The position numbers were made by a program, and so were the translations under genes. DNA of 64,000 bases from Pelagicoccus albus (lineage in GTDB: Bacteria > Verrucomicrobiota > Verrucomicrobiia > Opitutales > Opitutaceae), in NCBI RefSeq assembly GCF_014230145.1, contig NZ_JACHVC010000006.1:620001-684000 (forward strand). The letters are read 5' to 3'. Position 1 is the stretch's first letter; the number at the start of each line of letters is the position of its first letter. Below are positions 28,818 through 36,869 of this stretch, in pieces. The notes beneath the pieces were generated by a model. It searched no databases, was not told the DNA's origin, and saw only the letters and a list, made by a program, of their open reading frames with translations.

Positions 28818-30014
28818 CTAGCTACAAGCGTCCCGGACGGCGTTTACGTGGCCCTCGGCTTGGGTTTGCTTCGTGTGGGCCAGGGGCAGGAGCCAAAAGC
28901 TTCCGTGCTGCGAGACGTTGTTGAATTTCGTACCGTTGTCCCGGTCGTAGCCGTAGCCCTCGTCGTGTCCGAAAACATGGTAGCGCGGCGCAATCCAACG
29001 GACGCGTTCCCGCAGGATCGGGCATCCCTTGTTGGTTCCGGGAATCGAGTCGTCCAGAATCCCGAACGGCGGCATGTGCGTGGCTAGCAGGTCTATATCA
29101 TCCGGAATCGCCTCGGCTGCCGCAAGCGTCTCCTCCGCGCTTCGCAGGCCGAAGCGCTCGTTTTCCAGGCGGGAGAAGAAGGATGCCCCGTAGATCTTGA
29201 ACCCTCCGATTTCGGCAAGCTTGCCATTTAGGATTTCAAAACCCTCGATCGCTTCCGCGCCCTGGCTGGCGGCCTCCAGCAAAGGGTAGTCGTTATGGCC
29301 GGGCACGATGAACTTGCGCTTGAAGTCCTGTCTGGCGAACCAGGCCTTGAGGCGCTGCAACCCGGGATCGGTTTCGCCGGACGCGTAGAAGTTCCCGCAA
29401 TGGATGAGGGCGTCGCCGCTCAGGTCGAACCTGTCGTTCAGACCTGCGGTATCGGAGAGGACCGTGAAATCGATGTAGGGGTTGGTGTTGGTATTGATGC
29501 ATGGAAACGGATCGGGTTTCGGCGGGGGCAACGCGGAAGCGGGAGGCTCGCGATCCTCCCGAAAGGCCTCCAGGATCGCTTCGGTATCCGGATTCACGCT
29601 TTCCTCTTCGCGAATCAGATGGGCGTAGGTTTCGAGATGGGACTTGGCCTGATCCAGACGCCCGTCGAAAGCCAGCATGCGGGCGATTTCAAGCTCTAGC
29701 TCGGCCTGGTCCTCACAAGTCTTGAAGGCTTCGTCGATGCATTTGTCCGCCTCTTCTTGCCGGCCCAGCTTGCGATAGGCGTAGGATAGGCTCATCCGGG
29801 CCCTTGCGCATTGGTCATCGTGCTCGATATGAAGTCGAGCCACGAAATCCAGAAGTTTCCAGGCTCGGGCCCTTCTGGCTCTGCCCATTACCTCGAAGCT
29901 TGGCTCGGGATCTTCGAATACGATCCCTGCGTACAGGTATTCGATCTCTTCCTCGTTTAGCTTCGTCATGGCTCGCAGATCGTGGTCCTGGTATTGTTTT
30001 ATTGATGTTAACAT
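28818..30014 (-). CDS. TPR-like protein with degenerate metallophosphoesterase domain
   Basis: 398 aa, ATG 30014. Residues about 15-150 are helical and TPR-like (ARMSLSYAYRKLGRQEEADKCIDEAF, ARMLAFDGRLDQAKSHLETY). Residues 180-360 follow the YfcE/UPF0046-like metallophosphoesterase pattern, but most metal ligands are changed: SDTAG for SDTHG (Ala190), CGNF for GDF (Asn208), PGHND for GNHD, and GHDEGYG for GHIHEGYG; only the first Asp, the ATHMPP His and one late His remain. It is therefore likely a non-catalytic binding protein. The order of the remaining sequence is intact, arguing against simple decay. It is preceded by a long hairpin at 30035-30069 and lies downstream of the HTH/CHC2-like genes. 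Confidence 0.7.
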   Translation of the reverse strand: MLTSIKQYQDHDLRAMTKLNEEEIEYLYAGIVFEDPEPSFEVMGRARRARAWKLLDFVARLHIEHDDQCARARMSLSYAYRKLGRQEEADKCIDEAFKTCEDQAELELEIARMLAFDGRLDQAKSHLETYAHLIREEESVNPDTEAILEAFREDREPPASALPPPKPDPFPCINTNTNPYIDFTVLSDTAGLNDRFDLSGDALIHCGNFYASGETDPGLQRLKAWFARQDFKRKFIVPGHNDYPLLEAASQGAEAIEGFEILNGKLAEIGGFKIYGASFFSRLENERFGLRSAEETLAAAEAIPDDIDLLATHMPPFGILDDSIPGTNKGCPILRERVRWIAPRYHVFGHDEGYGYDRDNGTKFNNVSQHGSFWLLPLAHTKQTQAEGHVNAVRDACS

Positions 30015-30034
30015 GTCGTGTTTTCTAGGTAAGG

Positions 30035-30069
30035 AAAGGCCCCGGAGCGTCGCGCGCTTCGGGGCCTTT
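30035..30069. terminator. Strong 15-bp hairpin (terminator or leader structure)
   Basis: AAAGGCCCCGGAGCG (30035-30049) pairs with CGCTTCGGGGCCTTT (30055-30069) with one G-T wobble and a 5-nt loop. On the minus strand it comes after the small HTH gene (stop at 30180) and 20 nt before the start of the metallophosphoesterase-like gene, so it may end the upstream transcript or act in the 5' leader of the downstream one. The flanking T-tract is weak on both strands. Confidence 0.6.
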
Positions 30070-30179
30070 AATTGTCTTTTGGTTTTCGGAACGCTTCGTC
30101 AGTCAGATTGTTTATGGACGTCCGTTCCTTAGCGTTTCTTTGTTTTATGTATAATTGGGGTTTGTGTTGCCGACGGCCG

Positions 30180-30377
30180 CTACTTGGCGGCCTGGATTCT
30201 GGCCAATGCTTGTTTCACCTTTAACGGATCGTAGCGCACCAGGCGTCCGACCTTTAGCGAGGGAATCACTCCCGAACTTCGCATACGGCTAAGCCATTTG
30301 AGCGAGGGCCGGGAATGTTCGTCAAAAAGCGTTTCGAGAAGTCCGGAACCGTCGACCAGCTTGTTTCTTCCGCTCAT
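30180..30377 (-). CDS. Small helix-turn-helix (excisionase/MerR-like) protein
   Basis: 65 aa from ATG 30377, chosen because upstream residues are in another style and the ATG overlaps the preceding gene's stop (ATGA). RPSLKWLSRMRSSGVIPSLKVGRLVRYDPLKVKQALARI is the pattern of short DNA-binding proteins used as excisionases or plasmid/island regulators (helix, turn, then a wing with G-R-L-V-R-Y). Co-transcribed with the CHC2-like gene upstream. A role in excision or in controlling island genes is inferred. Confidence 0.65.
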   Translation of the reverse strand: MSGRNKLVDGSGLLETLFDEHSRPSLKWLSRMRSSGVIPSLKVGRLVRYDPLKVKQALARIQAAK

Positions 30378-30733
30378 AATCCCTTGTCCTCCCGTTTGCT
30401 TTCCGAACCAGGCAAGGAGGGGGCCTTCGGTGGAGGATCGCTCGTGAGCCGCTGGCCGTCGCTTTTGGCCAGCCGGGCAACGGCCTCCTCGAAACCGATC
30501 CCGTCCGTAGCCATGACCCAGTCTATGACGTCGCCATTTTTTCCAGTTTTCAGGCAGCGGAACCATTGGTAGGTGCCGGAGACCACCAGGAACTTATCCT
30601 TGGCTCCGTTTGTGAACGGGCTTTGGCCAAAGTAGAAGTAGTCCTCCTCCTGGTCAAGATTGACGGTTTTCCGAATCGTAGTTACGATATCGATACGAGA
30701 CTTGAGGTTATTTATCATATCTCGAGAGAGCAT
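30374..30733 (-). CDS. Degenerate DnaG-type CHC2 zinc-finger protein
   Basis: 119 aa from ATG 30733, which has AAGGA 6-7 nt upstream. LKSRIDIVTTIRKTVNLDQEEDYFYFGQSPFTNGAKDKFLVVSGTYQWFRC followed by GKNGDVIDWVMATDGIGFEEAVARLAK follows the primase CHC2 domain step by step, but the Cys/His ligands are mostly gone (QSPFT for CPFH, FRCLKTG for FHCFGCG). The fold may persist without zinc. The C-terminus (about 85-119) is a disordered P/K/S-rich tail. It overlaps the downstream HTH gene by 4 nt. Such finger-only proteins occur in mobile elements; whether it still touches replication is unknown. Confidence 0.6.
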   Translation of the reverse strand: MLSRDMINNLKSRIDIVTTIRKTVNLDQEEDYFYFGQSPFTNGAKDKFLVVSGTYQWFRCLKTGKNGDVIDWVMATDGIGFEEAVARLAKSDGQRLTSDPPPKAPSLPGSESKREDKGL

Positions 30734-31025
30734 TATTGTCCTTTTGTTATATGTTGCGCCGCTTTTGCGGCCTTGAGGGACGAGCGACTTGTCGCGAGGA
30801 ACGCCATTCGCTACCAGTAGCCCCATATTCAAAAAACAAGGAATGTTGGAGCGTAAGCCCCAGCCAAAGGCTAGGGCTGGCGCTCGTTCGCCCAAAAATA
30901 ATTCAAGGACAATAGAGGACTTAAAGGGACTCTATCGGACTCTAAAAGACTGTAGGGGAAATTAGGATACGGACCCCAAAAAAACCGTCTGGACAGACTG
31001 CCTAAAATGGATCTAGCGGTTGGGT

Positions 31026-31550
31026 ATGCAAAAGATAACTGATTACGAAACAAGCAGGCTAAAGGCGGAAAGGGTTTTGGGAAAACTGGATCTTGCTGCC
31101 GTATTCAAAAGCGTATTTCCAGACTATGAAAACCATTACAAATCGACCGAGAAAGAGGACCGAGCGGGAACGGACTATTTTGTTAATTGCCGCTCGGGAA
31201 TGCGCAAAGTCGACATAAAGCTGATGCTCAAGAAATCGCCTTGGATTGGATCCCGCTGCGACAACCTTCCAGTAGAGTACTGGTCGGTGAAGGAGAGGGG
31301 AATAAGGGGGCTCGAGGGCGATGCCGACTACGTCATATGGCTGTACGCCGATACTCTGCGTGCCGTCTGCGCGCCACGGAAGCAGCTACGTAACTACATA
31401 GACCGGCATCGCCTCGAATGGACATACTTTTTAAGCAAAGGTGAATCGCGAACACGTTTGTGTAGTGGTTACGAGTATACTTCGACTTTCTTTTGGGTGC
31501 CTGCTTGGGAGATTGAGAAAATTGGAGGTGGTATACTAAAGGTTGCTTAA
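31026..31550 (+). CDS. Uncharacterised protein with PD-(D/E)XK-like motif
   Basis: 174 aa from ATG 31026 (TTG 31020 would add two residues). The stretch GTDYFV, then ten residues, then KVDIKL offers an Asp followed by an Asp-x-Lys on a neighbouring strand, as in PD-(D/E)XK nucleases. YVIWLYAD also reads as a core strand. I do not recognise a named family. It stands alone between the divergent CHC2-like operon and the convergent HEPN-motif gene. Restriction-like or DNA-processing activity is a guess from the motif. Confidence 0.5.
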   Translation: MQKITDYETSRLKAERVLGKLDLAAVFKSVFPDYENHYKSTEKEDRAGTDYFVNCRSGMRKVDIKLMLKKSPWIGSRCDNLPVEYWSVKERGIRGLEGDADYVIWLYADTLRAVCAPRKQLRNYIDRHRLEWTYFLSKGESRTRLCSGYEYTSTFFWVPAWEIEKIGGGILKVA

Positions 31551-31624
31551 CGCGTGCTACTGCGAACTTCGTTTGCTGTTTTCAGAAGTTCTAGAACCAA
31601 AGCGATTCGGAAGCACCAAGTTTA

Positions 31625-32200
31625 TTATGTTTCTTCCCGAATCTGGTGTAGAAAACCAGGTCGCTCCAATTCCTCAAAAACCTTCTCCATGGTTTCGCTA
31701 TTAATTTCCAGAATGGATTTGAGCCAAACGATCTCACGCTGAATGCGGACTCTTTGGTCCTGTAGCGTTTTGATCTCTCTCCGGCAGCTTTCGACTGTTT
31801 CGAGATCCATTGTTTTAAGCGAAGTATGCACGAGATCGTTGCGTTCATCGACTAGCTTCCTCATGCGTTCAGTGACCTCCTCCTTCGCCTCGCCCTCGAG
31901 CTTAATACGAAATCCGGAAAAAATGGTCGTCTGGCTTGTGTTGTGATTCGCTAGCTCTGCCAATTTGGAATCTATATCAGATACAACCTTATCGAAGAAT
32001 CGAGTCGAAATGCCGCCGAGTGTCTGCTGCTCGGTTTGCGGTTTTGAAATTTCTTCGCCCTTAATTTTGAGGTCCGATTTGGATACCAAGTCCTTGAGCA
32101 GTATCTCTAGTAGCTGGAACCTCAGCAGGTTTTTTCCGATCTCTTGATAAAGCAGATTGCGCAGTTCTCGCATCTCCTCTGTTTCGGGTGTCTCGCTCAT
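31625..32200 (-). CDS. Helical protein with HEPN-like RxxxxH motif
   Basis: 191 aa, ATG 32200. Almost entirely helical, beginning with MSETPETEEMRELRNLLYQEIGKNLLRFQLLEILLKDLV and containing MRKLVDERNDLVHTSL, whose R-N-D-L-V-H is the RX4H signature of HEPN RNases. A coiled-coil tail follows (ESCRREIKTLQDQRVRIQREIVWLK). It could be a stand-alone abortive-infection RNase or a toxin; no partner nucleotidyltransferase is next to it. Recognition rests on motif plus fold pattern only. Confidence 0.5.
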   Translation of the reverse strand: MSETPETEEMRELRNLLYQEIGKNLLRFQLLEILLKDLVSKSDLKIKGEEISKPQTEQQTLGGISTRFFDKVVSDIDSKLAELANHNTSQTTIFSGFRIKLEGEAKEEVTERMRKLVDERNDLVHTSLKTMDLETVESCRREIKTLQDQRVRIQREIVWLKSILEINSETMEKVFEELERPGFLHQIREET

Positions 32201-32396
32201 TGGTTACTGTCTCCTTTATTCGATCCCAAGGAATTGACGAACTTAGCTGTCCGCTGGCACTTAGTCGAGATTCCCTAGAGAACGTTAGTGCGCCTTCAAG
32301 GTGAGCTAGCTCGTGCTATCGAAGAGTTCCGCGGAAATGACTTGGTTGTTATCACAGTTACTCAGCCAGAATCAATGTTCTTGAGGCTCGTTTAGA

Positions 32397-32439
32397 AGTA
32401 ATAAGTTATTGCAAAAAGATAATGCAATAACTTATTACT
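32397..32439. promoter_or_regulatory. 17-bp perfect inverted repeat upstream of the RHH-like gene (operator candidate)
   Basis: AGTAATAAGTTATTGCA (32397-32413) and its exact complement TGCAATAACTTATTACT (32423-32439) flank a 9-nt spacer, 8 nt before ATG 32448. Each arm also holds a smaller palindrome (AATAAGTTATT). This is what tandem dimeric sites for a ribbon-helix-helix repressor look like, and the gene downstream encodes an RHH-like protein. As RNA it would form a very stable hairpin immediately before the start codon. Confidence 0.65.
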
Positions 32440-32447
32440 TATTGATC

Positions 32448-32987
32448 ATGTCTCCGAACAGGGTAGCTCAAACAAGAATACGTCGAAAGAAACCAGCCAC
32501 TTCGAATGTCTCGGTACGCATTCCGTCGGAGTGGGAGAGCAAATTGGTGGAAATCGAGGTGGCGACGTTGCTGGATGTTAGTGCTCTGGTTCGAGTTGTT
32601 TGTCACAGTCTGGCTAAAGGCCTCGAAGAGAGTAGAACTTATGTTCTGCTGCCTCCAAGACCTCAGCATAGTCTGCAGGCGACATTGAGCGTGGCTTTGC
32701 GTACCGAGACCCTGGAACTGGCGAAACAGAGGATTGAGAAATTTGAGGCCAAAAATTTGGTACGACTTGCTGTGGCCCTGCTTTTCCGAGTGTTTGACTC
32801 TGGAGCTATCGTTATCCCGTTTCGTTGCGGGATCTCTGGCAACGCGTTGCAGTTGTCGAACATCGAGGCGCTAGGTAATGCTCAACCTACGCCGACCTTC
32901 AGCCGCAGCCTCGGACTGAAACTATCTTTCAATCGACGCTTAGTTATGGGACCTGGACAGACGGAAGTCCCGAAGGTTGAAAACTAG
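32448..32987 (+). CDS. Ribbon-helix-helix-like regulator (putative)
   Basis: 179 aa from ATG 32448, preferred over an upstream codon that lies inside the 17-bp dyad. RRKKPATSNVSVRIPSEWESKLVEIEVATLLDVSALVRVVCHSLAKGLE has the short beta strand (NVSVRIP) plus two-helix outline of RHH DNA-binding proteins. The rest (about 70-179) has no recognised motif. Its position behind the dyad suggests autoregulation. It faces the mobilisation genes convergently. Confidence 0.5.
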   Translation: MSPNRVAQTRIRRKKPATSNVSVRIPSEWESKLVEIEVATLLDVSALVRVVCHSLAKGLEESRTYVLLPPRPQHSLQATLSVALRTETLELAKQRIEKFEAKNLVRLAVALLFRVFDSGAIVIPFRCGISGNALQLSNIEALGNAQPTPTFSRSLGLKLSFNRRLVMGPGQTEVPKVEN

Positions 32988-33012
32988 CTGAGAGTACGCA
33001 GGTTTAGCGGGA

Positions 33013-33240
33013 CTAAATGTTACCGGCCTTGCAGTCCTCCTTCAAAAAATGTAGCTCTAAGGTTTCATGCATGGCCTTCAGTAATGAGGGATCCACGTCC
33101 GGTGGGACTTTCCCTTTTAGCAGCGAGTCGACAAGTTCCACGCGGGCCCTAGCGCGTTGCGCTGCCAGCTTAGCGCGCAACTTTGCTTTTTTGCTGTTCA
33201 GGTTTTCGATTTGCTTTTTGATGCGATCCTCGGCTTTCAT
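33013..33240 (-). CDS. Small basic coiled-coil protein, last gene of the mob operon
   Basis: 75 aa. MKAEDRIKKQIENLNSKKAKLRAKLAAQRARARVELVDSLLKGKVPPDVDPSL is a basic coiled coil followed by a short helical tail. Its start overlaps the stop of the upstream gene by 4 nt (ATGA). This style resembles small MobC-like accessory proteins that bind oriT DNA with the relaxase; assignment is by context only. Confidence 0.55.
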   Translation of the reverse strand: MKAEDRIKKQIENLNSKKAKLRAKLAAQRARARVELVDSLLKGKVPPDVDPSLLKAMHETLELHFLKEDCKAGNI

Positions 33241-33539
33241 TGGTAGTGGGCCTCGACTTTGGCTCGGACTCGCTCGAAGGATAAAGCTCGGTCCCGGTCA
33301 GTCATTTTAGAGTCGATCAGATTAAGGACCTCGGCCCCGATTTCCCTCGCGTAAGCTAGTTTATATCTATCGGCTTCATGTGATGGCATTTTGGTGTCCA
33401 ATACGCGGTAGTAAGGGCGGATTAAGCCCAAATACAATCCGTCCATATGTCGCGGTTTAGTCCTGTAATTTGACAAGAAGAATTGCATCTTCCGCAGATT
33501 ATGATGCCAAAAATATTTTCGCTTGTCGAACTGCATCAT
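33237..33539 (-). CDS. Small hypothetical protein of the mob operon
   Basis: 100 aa, rich in aromatic and basic residues (KYFWHHNLRKMQFFLSNYR, YLGLIRPYYRVLD). No family recognised. It overlaps its neighbours on both sides by 4 nt, showing tight translational coupling with the other small mob genes. Confidence 0.55.
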   Translation of the reverse strand: MMQFDKRKYFWHHNLRKMQFFLSNYRTKPRHMDGLYLGLIRPYYRVLDTKMPSHEADRYKLAYAREIGAEVLNLIDSKMTDRDRALSFERVRAKVEAHYQ

Positions 33540-33769
33540 TGATCAGAACCCTCCCCGTTGTTCTTGTCCATTATCCTATCTAGCATCAGTACGATAGGGT
33601 GATCAGGGTATTCTTCGCGCAGCTTCAGAATTTCTCCGCCGTAAAGCTTTCGATCTCTCAACCGTTTCCGGCTTTCTCTTTGAGCCAGCCTGTTCTCAAG
33701 CTGCAGTATCTTTTTAGAGGTTCGCGCTATTACCGATTCAATTTCTTCGATTTCTTTATCTATCTTCAT
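33536..33769 (-). CDS. Small coiled-coil protein of the mob operon
   Basis: 77 aa: MKIDKEIEEIESVIARTSKKILQLENRLAQRESRKRLRDRKLYGGEILKLREEYPDHPIVLMLDRI. Heptad-patterned first half, then a short folded tail. It is the first of three coupled small genes behind the relaxase (117 nt gap to the relaxase stop). Accessory mobilisation role inferred. Confidence 0.55.
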   Translation of the reverse strand: MKIDKEIEEIESVIARTSKKILQLENRLAQRESRKRLRDRKLYGGEILKLREEYPDHPIVLMLDRIMDKNNGEGSDQ

Positions 33770-33886
33770 CGCTTGCTGTATGGGCGTTTTGGGGGGCGGA
33801 ATCGGGAGATTTTCTGTTTTTTTACAGAATTCTGAGAGTTATGAGGATAGCTGAATGGGGATATTAGGACAAGCAAGTGAGGCGAG

Positions 33887-35380
33887 CTAACGACCTAGGT
33901 CACGCTCGTTGTTTTGTCTCTCACTTACCTTGTGGGTCCTATTTTCAGGCATCTGCTTCCTCCGGCTGAGCTTTTTCTCGGTCTTTGGAGAGGACTCTTC
34001 AAAGATGTCTACCCTTGGAGAGTAAGGAACAGTAGAATCGGCCAGCAGCCTACTTGCTGCTTTCAATGCGCTTTCATCGTTCTTTTTTTTGATCTGTTTA
34101 TTACCCTCGGAATCGGGACTTGAAAGGTTGGTCGAGGGTAGGCTCGGAGTACTCGCTATATCATTTTTGGGATTGCGAGGGTCTTGTTTGTATCTTGCGG
34201 GACAAGGGTTCGTTAAAGGCTCTTGTTTAGCCTCTTGAGCCGAAGGTAGGATGGACGCCATAACAAGTTTGCTTGCGGCGTCCTGAACCGCTTGTTTGTC
34301 CCTTTCCGCATCAAGGGTCCTCTTTTCTCGTTTGCGCCTTTTTTCCTCTTCAGGGTCATCTTCGGGAGCATCGAGGGTCGGGGAAATCGGAGGGCTCAGG
34401 TTCGCACTCTTCAGGCTCTCCTCGGGCTGGGAAGCCTTGGCGTCAGGGGCTTTCGTTTCAACGTGAGTCTTCCAGGTTTGGTTTTGCTTGGACGGAGCCG
34501 AGTCGAAGGCCCCGGTATCACATTGCCCAAGCGGAGGCGTCGGTTCTGCCTCTTTTCCGATGCTCGCGTCGAGCGCTGTAATCTGTCTTTTCTTCAGTTT
34601 TTTCAATTGTTCGGAAAGGTTGTCTCGCTCGCGTTTCAGCGCCTTAATAGCCGGTATCAGCTCTTCGAGGACGAGGCGGTTTCGCCGACGAATCAATTCG
34701 TTTTCTCCCTTCGCGAGCTTTACGTATTCGTCTGACCCAGAGCCTACATGCTTTTCGCCGAGGGCGGGTAACCCTCGCGCCTCGTAACTTCGGTGGTCTA
34801 TCCGCGTTTCGATACCCCGCGCTGCGAAAGCCCGATTTACAATCATCTCCCATGCCTGGCGTAAGCTGCGTATGTGCATGCCCGACTTACACGGATTGCC
34901 TAAATCCTCCAGGCGCTTTTGCTTGAGGAAACCGATTTGTTTACTCCCTTCCAGGCCGTAGGAAAACTCCCGGCTCGGAATAAATATATGTGCGTGTGGA
35001 TTACCCTTCGCCAGGTGGATTGCGGCGACAACGACGGTGTTAAATTTGCCTGCGATGTACAGAGCCAGTCCCCAGACGCACGCGAGCATTTCCTCGGGGT
35101 AGACAGCCAATTCGTACGGTATCGCTACGACCATATCCCGTCCAAGGTTCGCTTTGCAATGTGTGTGCGATGCCTCGCAGTTGTCGCTATAATCTTGCAG
35201 GGTCATTTTCGGTTCCTCGGCACCGATGAGCTCCACACGGTATAGGTCTTTGCGGTTGCTGAAATTGTGCACATGACCAGTGCGGTCGTTGGTGAGTTTT
35301 TTACGTGCGATGTAGGCTACTTTTGCGGCCACTGAGTGGCCTTGGCTACGGCTGACTTGTTTGCAACGAGAGTAAAACAT
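33887..35380 (-). CDS. MobA/MobL-family relaxase (MOBQ type)
   Basis: 497 aa. The N-terminal 240 residues are a rolling-circle-type relaxase: SRSQGHSVAAKVAYIARKKL (the S-x-G-x-S/A-A-YR-like block), NRKDL, GRDMVVAIPYEL, and the metal motif VVVAAIHLAKGNPHAHIFIPSRE, in which the paired His residues of GNPHAH are the metal ligands. The candidate catalytic Tyr is near the N-terminus. The second half is charged and coiled-coil/low-complexity (KRERDNLSEQLKKLKKR, PEEDPEEEKRRKREKR-like), as in many Mob proteins. It nicks oriT to start transfer. No mating-pair genes are visible, so transfer would need a helper element. Four genes on the minus strand form the mob operon. Confidence 0.82.
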   Translation of the reverse strand: MFYSRCKQVSRSQGHSVAAKVAYIARKKLTNDRTGHVHNFSNRKDLYRVELIGAEEPKMTLQDYSDNCEASHTHCKANLGRDMVVAIPYELAVYPEEMLACVWGLALYIAGKFNTVVVAAIHLAKGNPHAHIFIPSREFSYGLEGSKQIGFLKQKRLEDLGNPCKSGMHIRSLRQAWEMIVNRAFAARGIETRIDHRSYEARGLPALGEKHVGSGSDEYVKLAKGENELIRRRNRLVLEELIPAIKALKRERDNLSEQLKKLKKRQITALDASIGKEAEPTPPLGQCDTGAFDSAPSKQNQTWKTHVETKAPDAKASQPEESLKSANLSPPISPTLDAPEDDPEEEKRRKREKRTLDAERDKQAVQDAASKLVMASILPSAQEAKQEPLTNPCPARYKQDPRNPKNDIASTPSLPSTNLSSPDSEGNKQIKKKNDESALKAASRLLADSTVPYSPRVDIFEESSPKTEKKLSRRKQMPENRTHKVSERQNNERDLGR

Positions 35381-35734
35381 TTGAGGAACTTTGATTTGAA
35401 ACGCTACCTTGCGCTGTTTGGGCTTTCTGAGCTATATATGGGACATTGGGGAGGGGCCAACAAGGCCACCTCTGAAAATCCTGATTAAACTTTCAGCAGT
35501 TGTCTCTCGGGGTTCACATTTTGTAGGCTTCGCTAGACTCCGGCCGTATCCGGGCGGTACTGTAAGAGTTGACCTATTCTCGAGGGGACGAGGTGGAGGT
35601 TTTCGAAGGGGCAACAAAGTTATTCAGCAAGACAAAGGCTTAATCGGATGGTTAAGGTACTAGTCCTCTCATTTGGTTTTTGAGGAGTATGGGCAGGATA
35701 CTGCTTCCTTGAAAACCTATGGCTGATTTTTTCG
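35381..35734. other. Intergenic region upstream of the relaxase
   Basis: About 350 bp between the relaxase start and the divergent HTH gene. It contains a short GGCC-AACAA-GGCC dyad (35457-35469) and leads into the 35727-35749 inverted repeat. No supported gene. By position it is the likely place for oriT and mob promoters. Confidence 0.45.
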
Positions 35735-35760
35735 GTGTTTCCGAAAAAAGTTGCCCACCC
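35727..35760. other. Candidate oriT (inverted repeat followed by GCCC core)
   Basis: TTTTTTCGG (35727-35735), a 5-nt spacer and CCGAAAAAA (35741-35749) form a perfect dyad, followed by GTTGCCCACC. MOBQ origins such as RSF1010 have a dyad followed closely by a TGCGCCC-like nick site, so the arrangement fits in outline. It lies about 350 bp upstream of the relaxase gene. No downstream T-run, so it is unlikely to be a terminator. Confidence 0.35.
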
Positions 35761-36196
35761 CGCTTTGACGCGACCCCTTGCCTCTCATATCCCTAGGGTG
35801 AGAACTCGTTTACCGAATAAAGCCTACCCTGAGCGCGACGTAGATAACCCTAAAGATTGTCAGGGGTGCATCATTTTTCCATCGGATTCCGCTGAGCCTG
35901 CGATCAGCAAAGCCTGCCCCGCCTGGGATATTTTAACGCAAATGCAACGAATGCTCGCCGACCAAAATGAGATCCTTGAAAGGGGCAAAGGAGGTGCAAC
36001 CGTGAGATATCTAAGCACGACGGAAGCGGCACACTACTGCGGCATGGGCGGCAGGGATCCTAAGCAGCGCAAGTTTCTGCGGTTTGTGAGGGAGGAGGGC
36101 ATCCGTTTCAAACAGGGCAACACCGAAACTCAAAAATTGTTCGACAAACTTGAGCTCGACAGGGTTCTGCATGACAACAGAAAGCAGCTAAGCTGA
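35735..36196 (+). CDS. Small DNA-binding (HTH-like) protein
   Basis: 153 aa if begun at GTG 35735, but that codon lies inside the candidate oriT dyad, so a later start (ATG 35942, 84 aa) is possible. The C-terminal part YLSTTEAAHYCGMGGRDPKQRKFLRFVREEGIRFKQGNTETQKLFDKLELDRVLHD resembles excisionase-type HTH proteins (S/T-T-x-E-A-A-x-Y-x-G opening). The first 65 residues are not recognisable and may not be translated. Likely a regulator or accessory protein of the island. Confidence 0.5.
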   Translation: MFPKKVAHPALTRPLASHIPRVRTRLPNKAYPERDVDNPKDCQGCIIFPSDSAEPAISKACPAWDILTQMQRMLADQNEILERGKGGATVRYLSTTEAAHYCGMGGRDPKQRKFLRFVREEGIRFKQGNTETQKLFDKLELDRVLHDNRKQLS

Positions 36197-36869
36197 GAGC
36201 AAATGGGACCAGATTTATCCACCCAAAAGGTGAAAGGCTCTGATCGCTTCATATAAAGGTTTACCGTTGCAGGCAGAGGTTCTCGGAATAGTTCGAATCA
36301 CATAGTACGATAAGGCTTGGTAACGACGTGGGATTGGAGCTGACCCTCAGGGCAAATTTTTTCGATGTCCTCATTCCCCAAGTCTGCTGGGTTATCAGTT
36401 TCAGGAATCGGAATAAGGATGCCTCGTAAGGAGGCTTGCAGGGTGTTGGCATTCGGAAGCAGCATTGTGACATGATCTTATTGTGATGGGCCTCTGGACT
36501 GTTTGATTTGCTCGCTAATATATCAGATAGGGTGCTGTCGAAGGATCTCGCCACATCCGCTAGCTCTCGCCCCATTTGATTCGGTCTCAGGGTTTCATCT
36601 TTCAGGGTAGGTGGTGGCCTAAAGGGTTTGAAGGGGTATGGCTAAAAATTCGCTTCGAGTAAGGTATCATCGTAAAATGGCATTTGTAGGGTTATGCCGA
36701 TACCTCTGCAGGGTGGCTAGGTGGCTAGTCCGTTGCCCGAATCGCACGTGCAGCTCGGCCCTAAATGATCCGTCCCTTACAGATCCAAACTTGTAAAAAG
36801 CCTAGGGCCTATTACGAATGAGCGAATGTAAGAGCTTCTAGGCTCTTACCGCTTCTCGATCTTGAATAA
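36197..36869. other. Intergenic region upstream of the defence operon
   Basis: About 670 bp without a supported gene. The direct repeat GGTGGCTA/GGTGGCTA lies near 36713-36728, and a perfect 8-bp hairpin GTAAGAGC/GCTCTTAC (36828-36849) stands 20 nt before the first defence gene, possibly as a transcription-control or RNA element. Otherwise nothing recognised; the promoter of the restriction operon should be here. Confidence 0.45.

Noticed and set aside
28718-29087. Plus-strand open frames overlapping the metallophosphoesterase-like gene
   Set aside because: Antisense shadows of a GC-rich coding region with a convincing protein on the other strand.
35409-35663. 84-aa plus-strand open frame upstream of the mob genes
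   Set aside because: No ribosome site or recognisable domain; lies in the presumed oriT/promoter region.
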